A program made the position numbers and the translations under genes. Source: Mactra quadrangularis (Eukaryota > Mollusca > Bivalvia > Venerida > Mactridae). From it: a stretch of DNA of 64,000 bases. The notes below the pieces were generated by a model. The model did no database searches, was not told the origin of the DNA, and saw nothing but the letters and a program-made list of their open reading frames with translations. This document shows, piece after piece, positions 11,054 through 21,950 of this stretch (positions within the stretch are counted from its first letter, which is position 1; every line of letters begins with the position of its first letter). The stretch is taken from contig CM046293.1 of the NCBI GenBank assembly GCA_025267735.1, forward strand, positions 13,354,560 to 13,418,559, in the 5' to 3' direction.

Positions 11054-11275
11054 AAGGCCACAACAAGTTGATTATATGTTCTACGGATTTTTCGGGGAAA
11101 AAATTGGCGCGAGCAAGCGAAGAAAAAAAAAAGTCTTCATTCACTTGCTTTATATAGCATTTTGACCAAATTTTCATGAGCGAGCGAGGAAATAAAAATA
11201 TTTTTTTTTGTAAAAACCGTCAAAATTAAGGTGCGAGCGAATCCGTAGAACATATGATCAATTTGTTGTGGCCTT
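11054..11275. mobile_element. 222-bp MITE, AAGGCCACAACAA TIR family
   Basis: The left end AAGGCCACAACAAGTTGATT and the inverted right end AAGGCCACAACAAATTGATC match over about 36 bp with two differences, both continuing with ATATGTTCTACGGATT. The right flank reads TTAA and the left TATA, so a TTAA target is possible but not shown. The 3.48-4.46-kb element is a longer relative. The plus frame 10929-11165 overlaps this element by chance. Confidence 0.85.
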
Positions 11276-11649
11276 AACTAGTCCAACGTACTTTTAAACT
11301 AATCATCAATGTTTGTAAAACCTTCATGGTTTATCAAATGGTTTTATAAAAGTACATACAACTCATGGTAAGAGTTCTTGAAGTGCTTGAAATACTGTAA
11401 CTTCAGAATACTATGTGTTTATATGTGTGTTTGAACGAGAAATAGCGAGACTTCTGTTAATTATGAAATTGGTAAACTTTCCTATTTTTACCTCGTTTCT
11501 TCTGTCTTGATTCTCTTTAATTTATTGGTAATAATTTAAAGACATGGCATTGATATATAAATATACATAGAGCATTTTCGTTTGTTCTGGGAAGTTAATT
11601 GCATTTTACCTGGTTTATCTCAAAGTTAACACATATTATGATCATTGTA

Positions 11650-11872
11650 CGTCGGTCAGCTCACTAAATCTGTCTCTCCTTGATCCGTTTTTTTAACCGG
11701 TACTCACCTATCCTTCCACAAGGCTAAAGACTTCTACATAAACCTTATAATTGGAGAAAATCGATTTTCATGGACTATAAAATCAGCCCCGATGGAGTAC
11801 GAACCAGCAACCACTTCGCTGCGCTAGATTCGAAATTCCGTGCTTTGCTTACCACGCTACGGATCCGTGTAC
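11650..11872 (-). repeat. tRNA-headed SINE, family S1, copy 2
   Basis: Same order as the 5.06-kb copy on the minus strand: a tRNA-like head (GGATCCGTAGCGTGGTAAGC at the right end), a B-box remnant GGTTCGTACTCC, a shortened 'CCATGAAAATCGATTTTC' body, and 'GGAAGGATAGGTGAG' near the tail. The body is shorter by a deletion. The plus frame 11770-11970 reads through it and is not a gene. Confidence 0.65.
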
Positions 11873-12756
11873 AATTTGCTAATAATAACAACGCAATAAT
11901 AATGTTAATTAACATTGATGAAATGACGCTCCTAGGAAGATATTTGATTTATATTAGAAAAAGGAAATAAAGTCAGTTATTTCCTTTTTCAAAAAGCTAT
12001 GTCCAATCAGTCGAATTACTCGGATTTTACCCTTACTTTTCACTGTCAATTTGACACAATCAATCTTAAATACCATTTTGTAAAGCGTTTAGTTTGTTTG
12101 AAAATCAGGCAAAGTATTGTTTTGTTAATATCTTTATTAACAAGAAAGATATTTGATGAAATTTCTTATTATCCTTACATAGGACTTCAATGATAAAGTA
12201 CGAGAATTCCAACTGATAGGACCTTCTTGCCAATTGGCTCGCTTCAGACTTTATCAAGGAAGGATAACTGGCAAATATCCCTCTACAGTTTCAGCCAAGC
12301 AAAACTAATATAAAACATTTACGTGCAAAAAACCATAATTTTTGCTTGCAATACAAAAATAACTTTGTGAATGAGAAAAAATAACGGATAAATGTGCTAG
12401 TATTTTTGGAATTAAAGTTTCTAAGTATCAACTTTCAGGCCTATAAGATAATAACTCTAAAAATATCTTTCTATAAGGGTGAACAGGTATGTCAAATATT
12501 ACTAATGTTTACGTTTTCTTACAATACCATTGCTATTTTAAAGGTTAAATAATTAAAAGATATTAAATAAAAATTAAAAAATGTTTTCCAGCTGAGAGCG
12601 CTTTTGGAACTAAATGATTTTTAAAGAAAATTTATTTCCATTCACTATCTCAATACATTTGTAACTTAAATGAATACGTAAATATGCAAACATATATAGA
12701 AATGTGTTTAAAAATATGTTTCTCTTGCTTAAAGGAGATATGATGAATTTATGTAA
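11873..12756. other. No gene seen
   Basis: AT-rich spacer. Frames at 11999-12193 and similar have no supporting signals. A small GC-richer segment at 12195-12295 matches nothing else in the window that I noticed. Confidence 0.4.
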
Positions 12757-13252
12757 GGACATGGAAGGGCAGGACAGGAAAGGACATGGAAGGGCAGGAA
12801 AGGACATGGCGGAGCAGAAAAGGACATGACAGGGCAGGAAAGGACCTGTCGGGGCAGGAAAGGACCTGTCGGGGCAGGAAAGGACATGTCGAAGCAGGAA
12901 AGGACCTGGCGGGACAGGAATGACCTGTCGTAGCAGGAAAGGACCTGTCGGGGCAGGAAAGGACCTGGCGGGGCAGGAAAGGACCTGTCGGGGCAGGAAA
13001 GGACATGGCAGGGCAGGAAAGGACCTGTCGGGGCAGGAAAGGACCTGGCGGGACAGGAAAGGACCTGGCGGGACAGGAAAGAACCTGGTGGGACAGGAAA
13101 GGACCTGGCGGGACAGGAAAGGACCTGTTGGGGCAGGTAAGGACATGACAGGGCAGGAAAGGACCTGTCGGGGCAGGAAAGGTCCTGGCGGGGCAGGAAA
13201 GGACCTGGTGGGGCAGGAAAGGACCTTGTTGGCCAGGAAAGGACCTGGAAGA
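12757..13252 (+). repeat. 20-bp minisatellite, about 25 units
   Basis: Repeating unit GGACCTGTCGGGGCAGGAAA, with variants at fixed places: ACATG/ACCTG, GTC/GGC/GAC and GGGGC/GGGAC. Each unit is four pentamers, and the GGGCAGG core is the same pentamer as at 8.9 kb, so it reads as a higher-order expansion of that sequence. It has no unique spacers and is not a CRISPR array. Proline-rich minus frames (12610-13272 and others) and the plus frame 12920-13264 are artefacts of the repeat. The right flank ends 'AGCAGAACAAACCTTTATTT'. Confidence 0.95.
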
Positions 13253-13458
13253 AACAGAACATAATAGTACATAGCAGAACAAACCTTTATTTTCTCAAAT
13301 CATGCAACCTGACTCTTGAGTAAGTTGATTATATAATAATAAAATTAAACAGCATTCATATACATACGTATAGAGTGGTATGAAACAGCGCAGGGAGAGA
13401 GAAAGAGCAAAAACGAAATTGATACCAGTTAATGAATTGTATTTGTTAGTACTTTTCA

Positions 13459-13721
13459 TAGGCGGATCTAACGGGGAGGGGGGCAGGGGGTCCGGTCCCC
13501 CCTGGAATTTCCAAAATGTACCTGTCCATTAGCGTATTTCTTGTCTGTAAGTCGTTTGTAGGTAACATGAAGAAAATTTTCTCGGTGCTAAACATAGATT
13601 AAATGGTTATGCAGTTTTTATTATTAATATGTTGCATTATTCTGCCAAATGTGTATAATGTTGTTGTGGTTCGAAAGTTTGGACCCTCCCATAGAAAAAA
13701 ATCCTGGATCCACTCCTGCTT
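13459..13721. mobile_element. Possible short TIR element, GC-rich ends
   Basis: The left end AGGCGGATCTAACGGGG and the inverted right end AGGAGTGGATCCAGGA are similar. The left end leads into a G/C-run segment ending 'GGTCCCCCCTGG', and the right end is preceded by 'GGACCCTCCCATAG'. The match is imperfect and no target duplication was found. Confidence 0.4.
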
Positions 13722-13927
13722 TTAAAGTTAAAACATATTTTAATTACATAGTCCATTTATCTAAAGTCTAAATAGTACGGTTTGAAAAAGAAAACAGTGA
13801 AAAATCCGTCTCGACTTAGAGTTTTAAAGAAATGTTAGCTATTTAATTCTTGTCAGATGTCTATAATACCTACGTGAGGCTAAGCAGAAAAGTGTATTCA
13901 TTTTGCTGCGCGTCTCCAACGCTCTTT

Positions 13928-14025
13928 GCAAACACCCTGGAAATTCCTTTTCAGTGCGCTACAGTGAAAAGTCGTCAACCTATTTTAAATAGGAATAATT
14001 AAAGTCGGGTTTCCAGGGTGTTTGC
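13928..14025. mobile_element. 98-bp palindromic MITE
   Basis: A perfect 16-bp inverted repeat, GCAAACACCCTGGAAA at 13928 and TTTCCAGGGTGTTTGC ending at 14025, with a smaller inner dyad (CTTTTCA ... TGAAAAG). Too short to code. No clear target duplication. Confidence 0.7.
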
Positions 14026-14056
14026 CAAAAGATAGATTTTAGAAGCTTGCTATAGT

Positions 14057-14190
14057 TATATTATTATTATATACCGCATTTGTATAGTGCTCTTTTCATA
14101 TTGAATATGTATTCAAAAGCGCTTCACAATCATATGCATAATTAGCAAATACGAGTTTAAATGAAAATGGTTAAGAGATGATAATGTATA
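14057..14190 (+). repeat. Dispersed repeat family D, copy 1
   Basis: Shares 'ACCGCATTTGTATAGTGCTC' and 'CTTTTCATATTGAATAT', then 'TTCAAAAGCGCTT(C/T)ACAATCA', with the 29.1-kb copy, and in inverted orientation with 26.64 kb. Contains GCGCT/AGCGC dyads. Not coding. Confidence 0.8.
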
Positions 14191-15184
14191 AAATAATAAA
14201 ATGCAGATTAATATAAAACTAAGAATAAGTGATCAATAAAGTGCTCATATTTGTAAAAAAAAAACAACAACAAAATAACAACAAAACAAGTGAAACCAAA
14301 AACAGCTAAAAACGGTTTCTAACAATTAATATATCCTAAATAAATTAATGGATTTTCACGGAAACTCTGTTTTTTTCCAAAGACGCAAGTCCGAACTCCT
14401 TATTTCTTCCTTTTTACGGAAAGGAAGAGTAGCACCCAAGAGCATAAATCAGATGCAAGTCCCAGCGCTCAGTCTTGCACAAGGAGAGGCGTAATGTTGT
14501 AGCTGTATTTCGAGCTTTCTCAAACAATTAGTTTCTGTTGCATCGTTCTGATTATTTGTTAGTAGATAGCATCTAAAGGTTAAAAATCTGAAAACAAAAT
14601 AAAGCTATGCCATACCGGAATTTTGTTAAGTGTCCGCGTGCGCATAGGTGTTTGAGTCCTCAATAAAAATGGTTAGTGAAATTTTCTTTAATAATTCCGA
14701 TGTTCCGGGATTCAATAACTACAATTTTATTCAGGTAAAAATGTGTTCGGCAACGACGTTTTTCCTCGTAAGCAATTTATCATACAATACAGTATATATT
14801 ACGTGAAAAAACCCTAGTGTTTTTATATTAAATTCAGACTATTGTTTCATATTATGATGATAATTTTCAATTAAAAAATATATAAAATGCATTGTTTTTG
14901 TCGTAAAATATCTGTTTTCGTTTTCGGTGTGTGTGTTTTTGTGAATAGGTACCTAGGTCTGTCAAACTTGAGTTGACGCTTAACAAAATTCAAATTTGCC
15001 ATGGCCTAAGTATAAAGATAAACACGTGCAAAGTGGATCCAAATTTATGTTCTAGTTATAACATCAAAACAGTATATCAAGTCAATAATCGTGATGTATT
15101 AATATCATTAATTTAAATTGTCTGTCAAAATGAGCTTTGTTTCCAATATATAACATAATAATGTAATAGATATGGTATGTTATT
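14191..15184. other. No gene seen
   Basis: Contains A-rich simple sequence (AACAACAACAAAATAAC) near 14265 and a moderately GC-richer patch at 14380-14510 that I could not assign. The rest is AT-rich. Confidence 0.4.
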
Positions 15185-15400
15185 TAATTTTAGCTTGATT
15201 GTGAAACAAGTTCTTACAACTTAGATTAATTACTTTCGAGTCCGCTTCCTGGTCCCAAGAACTGAGCTAATAGGATAAAATTTCTTGCTCTAGGAAACAA
15301 CATGGTAGGTTTTGAATGGGATTCGAACCAACGCTGATCGGGCTATTAAATGGTTACAAGTCCAACGTCATAACCGCTCGACCACACATGCTACTACACA
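15185..15400 (-). repeat. tRNA-Ser/Leu-like SINE, family S2, copy 1
   Basis: On the minus strand the head reads GTGTGGTCGAGCGGTTATGA, then CGTTGGACTTG and a B-box GGTTCGAATCCC. This is the pattern of class II (long variable arm) tRNAs. The body has 'TTTCCTAGAGCAAG' and 'GGGACCAGGAAGCGGACTC', and a related copy on the plus strand is at 37.1 kb. The head lacks a closed acceptor stem, so it is a retroposon and not a tRNA gene. The plus frame 15312-15512 is its antisense shadow. Confidence 0.78.
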
Positions 15401-15867
15401 TTGTAAAAGAACCGGTAATCATCATGTGTTATTAAATAAGAAATTTCAGATAGACCCTGTTGTTTTTTCAAGGGCAGTCGTATTGGCCCGAGGCCGAAGG
15501 CCATTTGATTAGACGCATATTTTCTATGAACGAGACTCCACTATGTCAAAGTAAATATATGACTGTTACCGATCTCTGAGGGAAGAATTAATTATAGATT
15601 GGGTTAGAATCGCATCTACTATTAAGACCATCCGTCGATATTGCTGGTCTTAATAGCGAAACTTTACTGTAATTAACGTAACTTTTTTCCTACGTCGTTT
15701 TGTCGTGCTTTCTTCCTAATTAGGCAATCACAAGTATGTTTTTTTAGTGTTTTTTCATCGGTTAGCTTTTGAGACTTGTAAACTACAATACCTGCAGCTC
15801 GAGCATTTTTATGTAACATAAAACAGTTCCATGCACGTGTTATTCAAGGTTTATGTTTATGATTATT
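15401..15867. other. Spacer with a perfect 12-bp hairpin at 15619-15656
   Basis: CTATTAAGACCA (15619-15630) and TGGTCTTAATAG (15645-15656) are perfect inverted repeats around a 14-base loop. At 15490 there is a GGCCCGAGGCCGAAGGCC motif. No gene seen. Confidence 0.55.
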
Positions 15868-16005
15868 TTACGGTCATTCTCCCTTCTGCCACTGATTCCA
15901 GATATTTAGCCTTCCCAGGAACAGTGAGTATGTAGACTGACCGCCATGATATAACTATACCATGAATTGCAACAACAACAAAAAATAACAACAAAAAACT
16001 AACAC
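15868..16005 (+). repeat. Dispersed repeat family C, copy 2
   Basis: Begins ACGGTCATTCTCCCTTCTGC as in the 3.33-kb copy, then CAGGAACAGTGAGTATGTAG and GACCGCCATGATATAAC, ending in an A-rich AACAACAACAAAAAATAAC tail, as a retroposon would. Confidence 0.75.
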
Positions 16006-16404
16006 TTTAAATATCAAACAGTTACATGCACGTGTTGTACGACGTCTTAGACATTCTACCACACACGTTTAGTTACAACATAAACACCTACAACTTTGTT
16101 ATTTACTGCAGAGAAAACAATCAGTGTTTCTATTGATGATGGAAATTTAATTCTAAAGAAAGTGAGAACTACGTGCAATATTGCAGCTTGCGAAGATTAA
16201 AATTAACAATGTTAGCTTTGATTTCGTCTAGGTCAACCCTCTTCAGGTGTGGTTTCAGCATTAAGTATATTAATAATAAAAAACAGGTATCCATTAAATT
16301 GTTTGTAAGTTAAGTGTGTATTCATTATGAAAATTTTGTTATGAATCATAAAATATCAATTTACAGGTGTTATAAGATGGTTGCATCGATTCGTAATCAT
16401 ATAG
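16006..16404. other. No gene seen
   Basis: AT-rich spacer between two copies of repeat family C. No splice-bounded open frame was found here. Confidence 0.4.
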
Positions 16405-16553
16405 GGTGGTTTACTGTCAGTAACGGAAGTATATGCCAAGTAAATGGTAAACGGCTAAATCTAGAGAGTTTCCAGGAACGGCGAGTATGTGGATTGGCCG
16501 TCTTGATATGACCTATATAATGTTTTGCTACGGCGTTAAACCCAACATAAAGC
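16405..16553 (+). repeat. Dispersed repeat family C, copy 3
   Basis: Shares CAGGAACGGCGAGTATGTGG and TTGGCCGTCTTGATATGACC with copy 2 and ends GGCGTTAAACCCAACA. The plus frame 16314-16511 crosses it and is not a gene. Confidence 0.75.
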
Positions 16554-16639
16554 AATTTAGTCATCTAGTTAAATTGCTGAAGGCACTAAATTGTTGGTGA
16601 TTTCAAAAAGAGTTCAACAAACTTATTTTTTTTATCTAG

Positions 16640-16786
16640 AGACTAGATATGCGTCTTATAGAATTGATACTACATGTTTACAATGTTACTGTAAGACCTA
16701 TGATATACCTAATATCAATTTTCCATTCACTGAATACAATTTACCATCAAGCTTCGACTTTGGTCAAACAATAATAATTGTTTACA
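16640..16786 (+). CDS. Candidate internal exon, phase 1-1, 49 codons
   Basis: A polypyrimidine tract and AG (ttattttttttatctag, ending 16639) precede, and a consensus donor ACA|GTAAGTAA follows at 16787. The 147-bp open stretch has no stop in the frame used, is symmetrical (phase 1 at both ends), and has a mixed composition including TTCLQCYCKTYDIPN and LPSSFDFGQTIIIVY. Three closely spaced cysteines and a 'lp.gf.fGqtIiI' run faintly recall the first strands of a galectin-type lectin domain after a Cys-rich segment. That resemblance is inference only. No partner exon was recognised in the window. It may equally be a chance open stretch. Confidence 0.35.
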
Positions 16787-17584
16787 GTAAGTAACAGTAT
16801 TGTCATTTTAAACTTCTGAGAGAAAATAATAGGAAAAGGAAGAAAAAACACAAACAAGAATACAGAGAAAAAAGCATCAGCCAGGTGTTTTTAGAACAAG
16901 GTTTAAAAATTTACTAATTTTAGTCAACATAATAAACTCATTCTTACATATAATATTTTAGAAATGAAAAATATTTGTATTTGTCAGTATGATATTTAAC
17001 GAATACAAACCTCTGCCTACCTTATTCCAAATTATCCTGTTCTATTTATCAGAAATCATACAAATTGTTAACTAATGGGTATATTGAATTGAATAAATTT
17101 ATTTTGGTAATGAGTGATTTGCAAGTTACTAAATATACTGAATTATATTTAACGACGTCGGTTTTTGATGTATTTGTAATTTATCATTTCGACTAAGACC
17201 GATAATGTATTTTTTTTAATCGAAACCTCTTAACCCCTTGAAAATGAAAGAATGATAGTGTCTTAATGTTATATTAATTGTAATATTCATGTGAAAACTA
17301 AGAGTAAATTATATGATCATATCGCTGATGATAATTACGTCTTGTTCGGTTTTAACTTTTATCTACAAACTATCTTTGCTGAGCAATAAATAAATACGTT
17401 TGATATTTCTCCCATCAACAGCCTATCATTTAGTCGGTTATATAAACTCACATAAACTTACGCTAATTGCAATATGTCTTGCCGACATTAAGTAAAACTT
17501 ATCTTATAAGGTAGTTGAATTACCCTAACCAATGAGAAAAACACCAAGAGAAAAGAGAAATGGAGAAAAGAGAGAGACAAGTAT

Positions 17585-17660
17585 ACCACATAGGGATCGA
17601 GAGGTCCTTGGTTCGAGTCCCACTAGGGGCACTGCGAATTTCCTTGAGCAAGAAAGGAGT
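17585..17660 (+). repeat. SINE fragment with tRNA B-box
   Basis: Contains CTTGGTTCGAGTCCCACTAG (B-box GGTTCGAGTCCC), followed by TTTCCTTGAGCAAGAAAGG, which matches the post-head segment of family S2 (TTTCCTTGAGCAAGATCC at 37.15 kb). The A-box half is missing. The two overlapping plus frames at 17532-17772 reflect it and have no other support. Confidence 0.55.
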
Positions 17661-17777
17661 AGGTGCGTTTACCCCCAAATTTGGCCCTGTTGCCAAAGTG
17701 GTTCAAATTATGTCATATGATAGGGAAATGAATAAGTTACCCAGAATTAACATTTTTAAGTTAATTCTGTGAAGTCC

Positions 17778-18789
17778 GTTACCATGGCAACGGAACAAAA
17801 TAAATGGCATAATTTGAAAATATTGATATCCCTTCAAACTGACTTTCAAAATTGGTAGTTTTATAGTCAGATATTGTCACATGAGGGAAGCACTTTCTTT
17901 CTGAGTTGTTAATATTTGGTTGCCATGGTAACCAATTTCAGAAATTGAAAATCTTTTATTTTTTGAAAAACAAGTCTTTTTGCAATTCTAAAGAAACCAT
18001 ATTCAAACATTATGTTGATGTAATTATATAAAATTAACAACACAACACTCTGACCTCATTTATTGCATTATTTATTACCATGGAAACAAAATAAATGTAT
18101 TCTATACCAAGAAATGGCATGTTTAAAATAGAATGTTATACTCTCGCTAAGAATGTAAAGCTTGAAGTTGAAGTTTGGATTTTAAATGCATGCCTTGTTT
18201 TTAATGTTCTGGTTATCCCATTTATAATTGAGTAAATTCATTTTAAGAAATATATTTAAGTCGATAGGTTCTCGTTGCCATGGAAACTTTATCACTTTTA
18301 CTAAAATTATGATATTCAAAGATATATAGTATTTAAATAGTTTTGATTCTAAATTTTATCACATTTACCACTTAATTGAATTGAAACAGAAAAAATAATA
18401 CATTAGCACTGACTTAGTTACTCGTTGCTTAGGTGGTTTCTAAGGCAACAATTATCCCAGTTTTTGAGCATTACAAAAAGTTACATAAATCTGTCAGAGA
18501 AGATGTATCAGGCAAATAGGCCAAAATAAAAAAAAACAGTATTGAAGTGAACAGTGCTTAATTACTACATAGTATCATTATGCAGACATTACATCACATT
18601 ATCTATCTTTTTTATGAGTGGTTGCCATGAAAACATCATTAGTAAATATAGTTCTAAAATGAGATTCAGTCATTGCTACAATACTGCATAAGCTAAATTA
18701 ATGAAATTTGGTATGCAAGATGTGCACCGTATAAAGACAACAATCAAAGGCTATTCTTTTCTATCGAAAGCTGTGGTTGCTATTGTTAC
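17778..18789. repeat. Run of seven X-box-like palindromes
   Basis: GTTACCATGGCAAC (17778), GGTTGCCATGGTAACC (17918, perfect 16-bp palindrome), ATTACCATGGAAAC (18074), GTTGCCATGGAAAC (18274), GTTGCTTAGG...CTAAGGCAAC (18424-18449), GTTGCCATGAAAAC (18621) and GTTGCTATTGTTAC (18776). Spacings are 140-200 bp. The motif is the RFX-family X-box consensus (GTNRCCNNRGYAAC). Between motifs the sequence is AT-rich with little repeated identity, so this is either a very old tandem repeat or a cluster of sites. Confidence 0.6.
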
Positions 18790-18799
18790 AGAAAATGAA

Positions 18800-21080
18800 A
18801 ATATAATAATTTGAAATGCACCTTTCTAGATTATGAAACCTGATTTACCAATTATTTCATAGAAATTAAAATGATCAGATCAAAATAAAATTAAATTTGT
18901 ATTAATTTCTCATATAAAAATGTTCAAAATGTCCAAAAAGTGTTAATCAAATCCTAATAGGATAACAAGATACAATAGAGTTCAGGTCAGGAAAACTGAA
19001 TAAGAGATTTAGCTTCCAAGCTTTTAGGAATGTAAGAGGTTCACTCTTATTAATAGTATATCAAGGTTTTTAAATATTTTCTACAAATTGCATCGCATTT
19101 TGTGAGAATTGGATGGCATAATATGAACAAGTTGAAATAAAGAAAAAATCATATAGAAAAGATATACAGTAATTCCTTTACTTTTTCTTAGTTAAGACAG
19201 TTATGCCTTCATCATATTAAAGCAGATTCAGCATTTGATAAATAAATAGTCTAGGTAGTAGTGAATAGAATCCAGCAGTGATTTCATTTTAATTGTTGAA
19301 AAAAATGTGAATACAGAATCATTTAGCTCACATTGTGTTCAACAATGATATAAAATGTACAAAAAGTTAAATCATCACAAAGAGTCCTCACATAGATGTT
19401 ATCTTTTATGATAATCCTGAATGAAACCAGTACTGGTGGACTATCTATAATGTCATTCCTTGTACAGAGCAAAAAAGCATAGTACTTTTCACACCAATTT
19501 TGTACAAAACAGCAAGTGAAAATGATTCTCACTTTTTACTGTGAAATGGAAAAAATATCAAACACTTGCAGGATGTCCATGCAAAATATTAATTTTTTCA
19601 TGAGGCAATTATCAAGCTGCAGTCATATGTTAAGACATATTACTTCAATCATATGGCTTCTTATGAGAGCACAGATAGACTTTTATGTTTGATCATTTGC
19701 AACATACAGTTAATCACATAGATTTAACATGTATAAGTGTGAAACAAAGAAGGTATATTATTGAAATTGTCCAAATCAGGGATTACAAATAGTGAACTGC
19801 AAACAAAAGGATTGAATATGAAGTATACCTTGTTATTAAAGTAAAACTGTACATCAAGATGTACAAAACATTACAAAATTCTTCTATATTTAAGTCAGAT
19901 TTGTGTCTAAATCTTGTACATAACAAAATTAGTGTATAAATACTCATTGTGTAAATACCAGATTTTATCATTTTTGTAGGGGTTTTGACAAACTTGTTTG
20001 AATCATTTGTTTTGCTCAAGGAAAAGCAATTATTTTCATTCCTCTACTATTTGTCAGTTTTTGTATTTGACTAAGTTACAAACAGTACATTTTTAAAAAC
20101 ATTAGGTACAAGTAGGTGAAATCAGATTAAAAGAAAATTGTCATTTACCATGGCTTCAAATACAATCTATTCATTGCAGCATATTTGCAGACTAGCAGGG
20201 CTGTACATGAAGTCTATATTTAGAGTTTTTATTTTGTTATATTCATAAGCAACTTTTCTTCCTATTGAATATTTATTTTTGCATCCTACATCAATTTGGT
20301 ATAAGCAAGTTCTGGAAAATTGTTCAAGGCAGTTGTTTATGAGAATGAGCCCAGCTTTGCAATATCAAATGTAATATACAACATACAACTGGGCTATATT
20401 AAGTAGATTGCTAACAAGTTTAGCAACATGAAGCATATATTGATAATTTGTCATGTTTATGTGCTGTATTTACGAAAAAGGTTAGCAACATGAAGCATAA
20501 TTGACAATTTGTCATGTTTATTATGTTTTTACAAATGTATGGTCTAACAATCCTCTAACAAACTGCATACATACTGTACATGTTATAGTTTAGAAATTAG
20601 GGCAATCAATTTGGTAATTACTTGTCATATCAAACCCAAGCATTGATTTTGACTTGTATAACTATATACATGTATGACAGAACATCAGCAATTGGTTTCA
20701 ATGCCAAATTATACCAATATTACAGCTATAATGAAAATTTTGTGAAAAATTTTAAATCATCTAGATCTACATGCAGGCCTACCTGATTTCAGGGAGTTAT
20801 ATCTATGCTGATTTGAAACCGAAAGTAGAAGTTAAATTCTGACCTGGAGTAACATATAGCATGCAAAATCACCGCATCCATTTGTTCAATTGTTCTTAGA
20901 TGATGTGACAAACACCATTTACTTTATATACAGAGAGACTAGTCAACCATACAGCCAATCTGCATAACGTAAATAGACAGTGTTATCATAATTTCATGTT
21001 GATCTAAGTTCAAAGTCGCCGTGTATTGAACTTGTGTGTATTGACGTCTTTCACTCCTTTCATGTCGGCTTCATTGCTTA
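18800..21080. other. AT-rich, gene-free stretch with a small tandem duplication
   Basis: About 2.3 kb with no transposon ends or supported coding frames. At 20421 and 20483 a segment of about 42 bp (TAGCAACATGAAGCATA..., ending TTGTCATGTTTAT) occurs twice with a 62-bp period. The 69- and 78-residue minus frames at 19323 and 19783 have no supporting signals. Confidence 0.45.
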
Positions 21081-21089
21081 TTCCACAGA

Positions 21090-21214
21090 CTAAAACAAGC
21101 TTTTAACATTAGCCACCAAGTCCATGAATTCTCCAGTATCCTCTGTTTACTTCGTATTTTCCAAAAAAAAGTACAGCAATTTTACTTTGCTTACATATTC
21201 ATGGAGGCTGCCAT
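21090..21214 (-). other. Possible small minus-strand coding start (weak)
   Basis: On the minus strand a good start context (CCAAGATGGCAGCCTCCATG, ATG at 21214) runs 20 bases to a GTAAGC donor-like site at 21194. About 50 bases further on, a short frame (EDTGEFMDLVANVKSLF, then stop) runs to 21090. Joining them needs an unusually short intron, and the reading phases do not fit the most obvious acceptor. It is noted only because both halves look protein-like. Confidence 0.15.
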
Positions 21215-21829
21215 CTTGGTTTATGCATTCAGATCAATGAGCTATTTTTAGCCCAAGATATTTAATTGAATCTAATGCTGATAACGAATGATTTCCCCTT
21301 ATAGTTGTGAATGTGAATTATAAATACATAGAAAAGTATATGCATAACACTTTTGTTCTTAAATGAGACTGGTAAACACATAAATTTAGTTACAAAACCG
21401 TTGTTATGGACGCTAGTACAAACAAGTCGAAGTTGCGTCCCTTGGATTTCAGTAATGATTTTTAAACACTTTTTTTTCAAAATTGAATATGAGTGCAAAA
21501 AGACAAAGATTTTATATTTCGCTCAGCTTTTTATTATGATAAAATAAACATTTCCTGAAAATTTCAAATCTTTGCAATGCTGCACTCGTATTGAAAATGA
21601 CAGTAGAAGAGGTCAAAATCCGTCAAATTTAGCGAATTTCGCCGCACCTGACCCTATTCAAGGGCCCCATGAGCAGTCAAAATAGACTTGAATGGGCACA
21701 TATTTTACATTTTCTTAAAGTTAAAAGATAGATCTATTTGTATGAGAAATATTATGGCCGAAATCGTACATTTAAAATTCGGCGATTTTACAGGGCCGAA
21801 TCGCACCTACTCCTTTACCTGCGATTGCT

Positions 21830-21950
21830 TCACTCCACCCAGGTGCAAATGGGTACCTGCGAGGGTGGTATGATTCCGTTGCGCCAATTTGTCGGCTGCA
21901 CTAATAAGCTGAGTAAAAAGACTCCCCAGGGAGATTGATAGATAGATACA
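21830..21950 (+). repeat. Dispersed repeat family H, copy 1
   Basis: CTCCACCCAGGTGCAAATGG, GTACCTGCGAGGGTGG, then TTGTCGGCTGCACTAATAAG and GATAGATAGAT. The 30.79-kb segment keeps the same order (GTAAATGGGTAATTGC, ATATCGGCTGCATATT, ATAGATAGGTAG). This kind of 'CACCCAGGTGYAAATGGGTACC' repeat is widespread in marine invertebrates, to my knowledge. Confidence 0.65.

Noticed and set aside
12757..13252. Regular 20-bp repeats considered as a CRISPR array
   Set aside because: Repeats are head to tail without unique spacers, variants are spread over the unit, no cas genes, and the sequence is eukaryotic.
12610..13282. Proline/serine-rich 177-220-residue frames over the minisatellite
   Set aside because: Products of the 20-bp repeat (60-bp translation period). 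Several frames are open at once on both strands.
15300..15400. Possible tRNA-Ser/Leu gene on the minus strand
   Set aside because: Head lacks a closed acceptor stem and is followed by a body shared with 37.1 kb, so it is a SINE.
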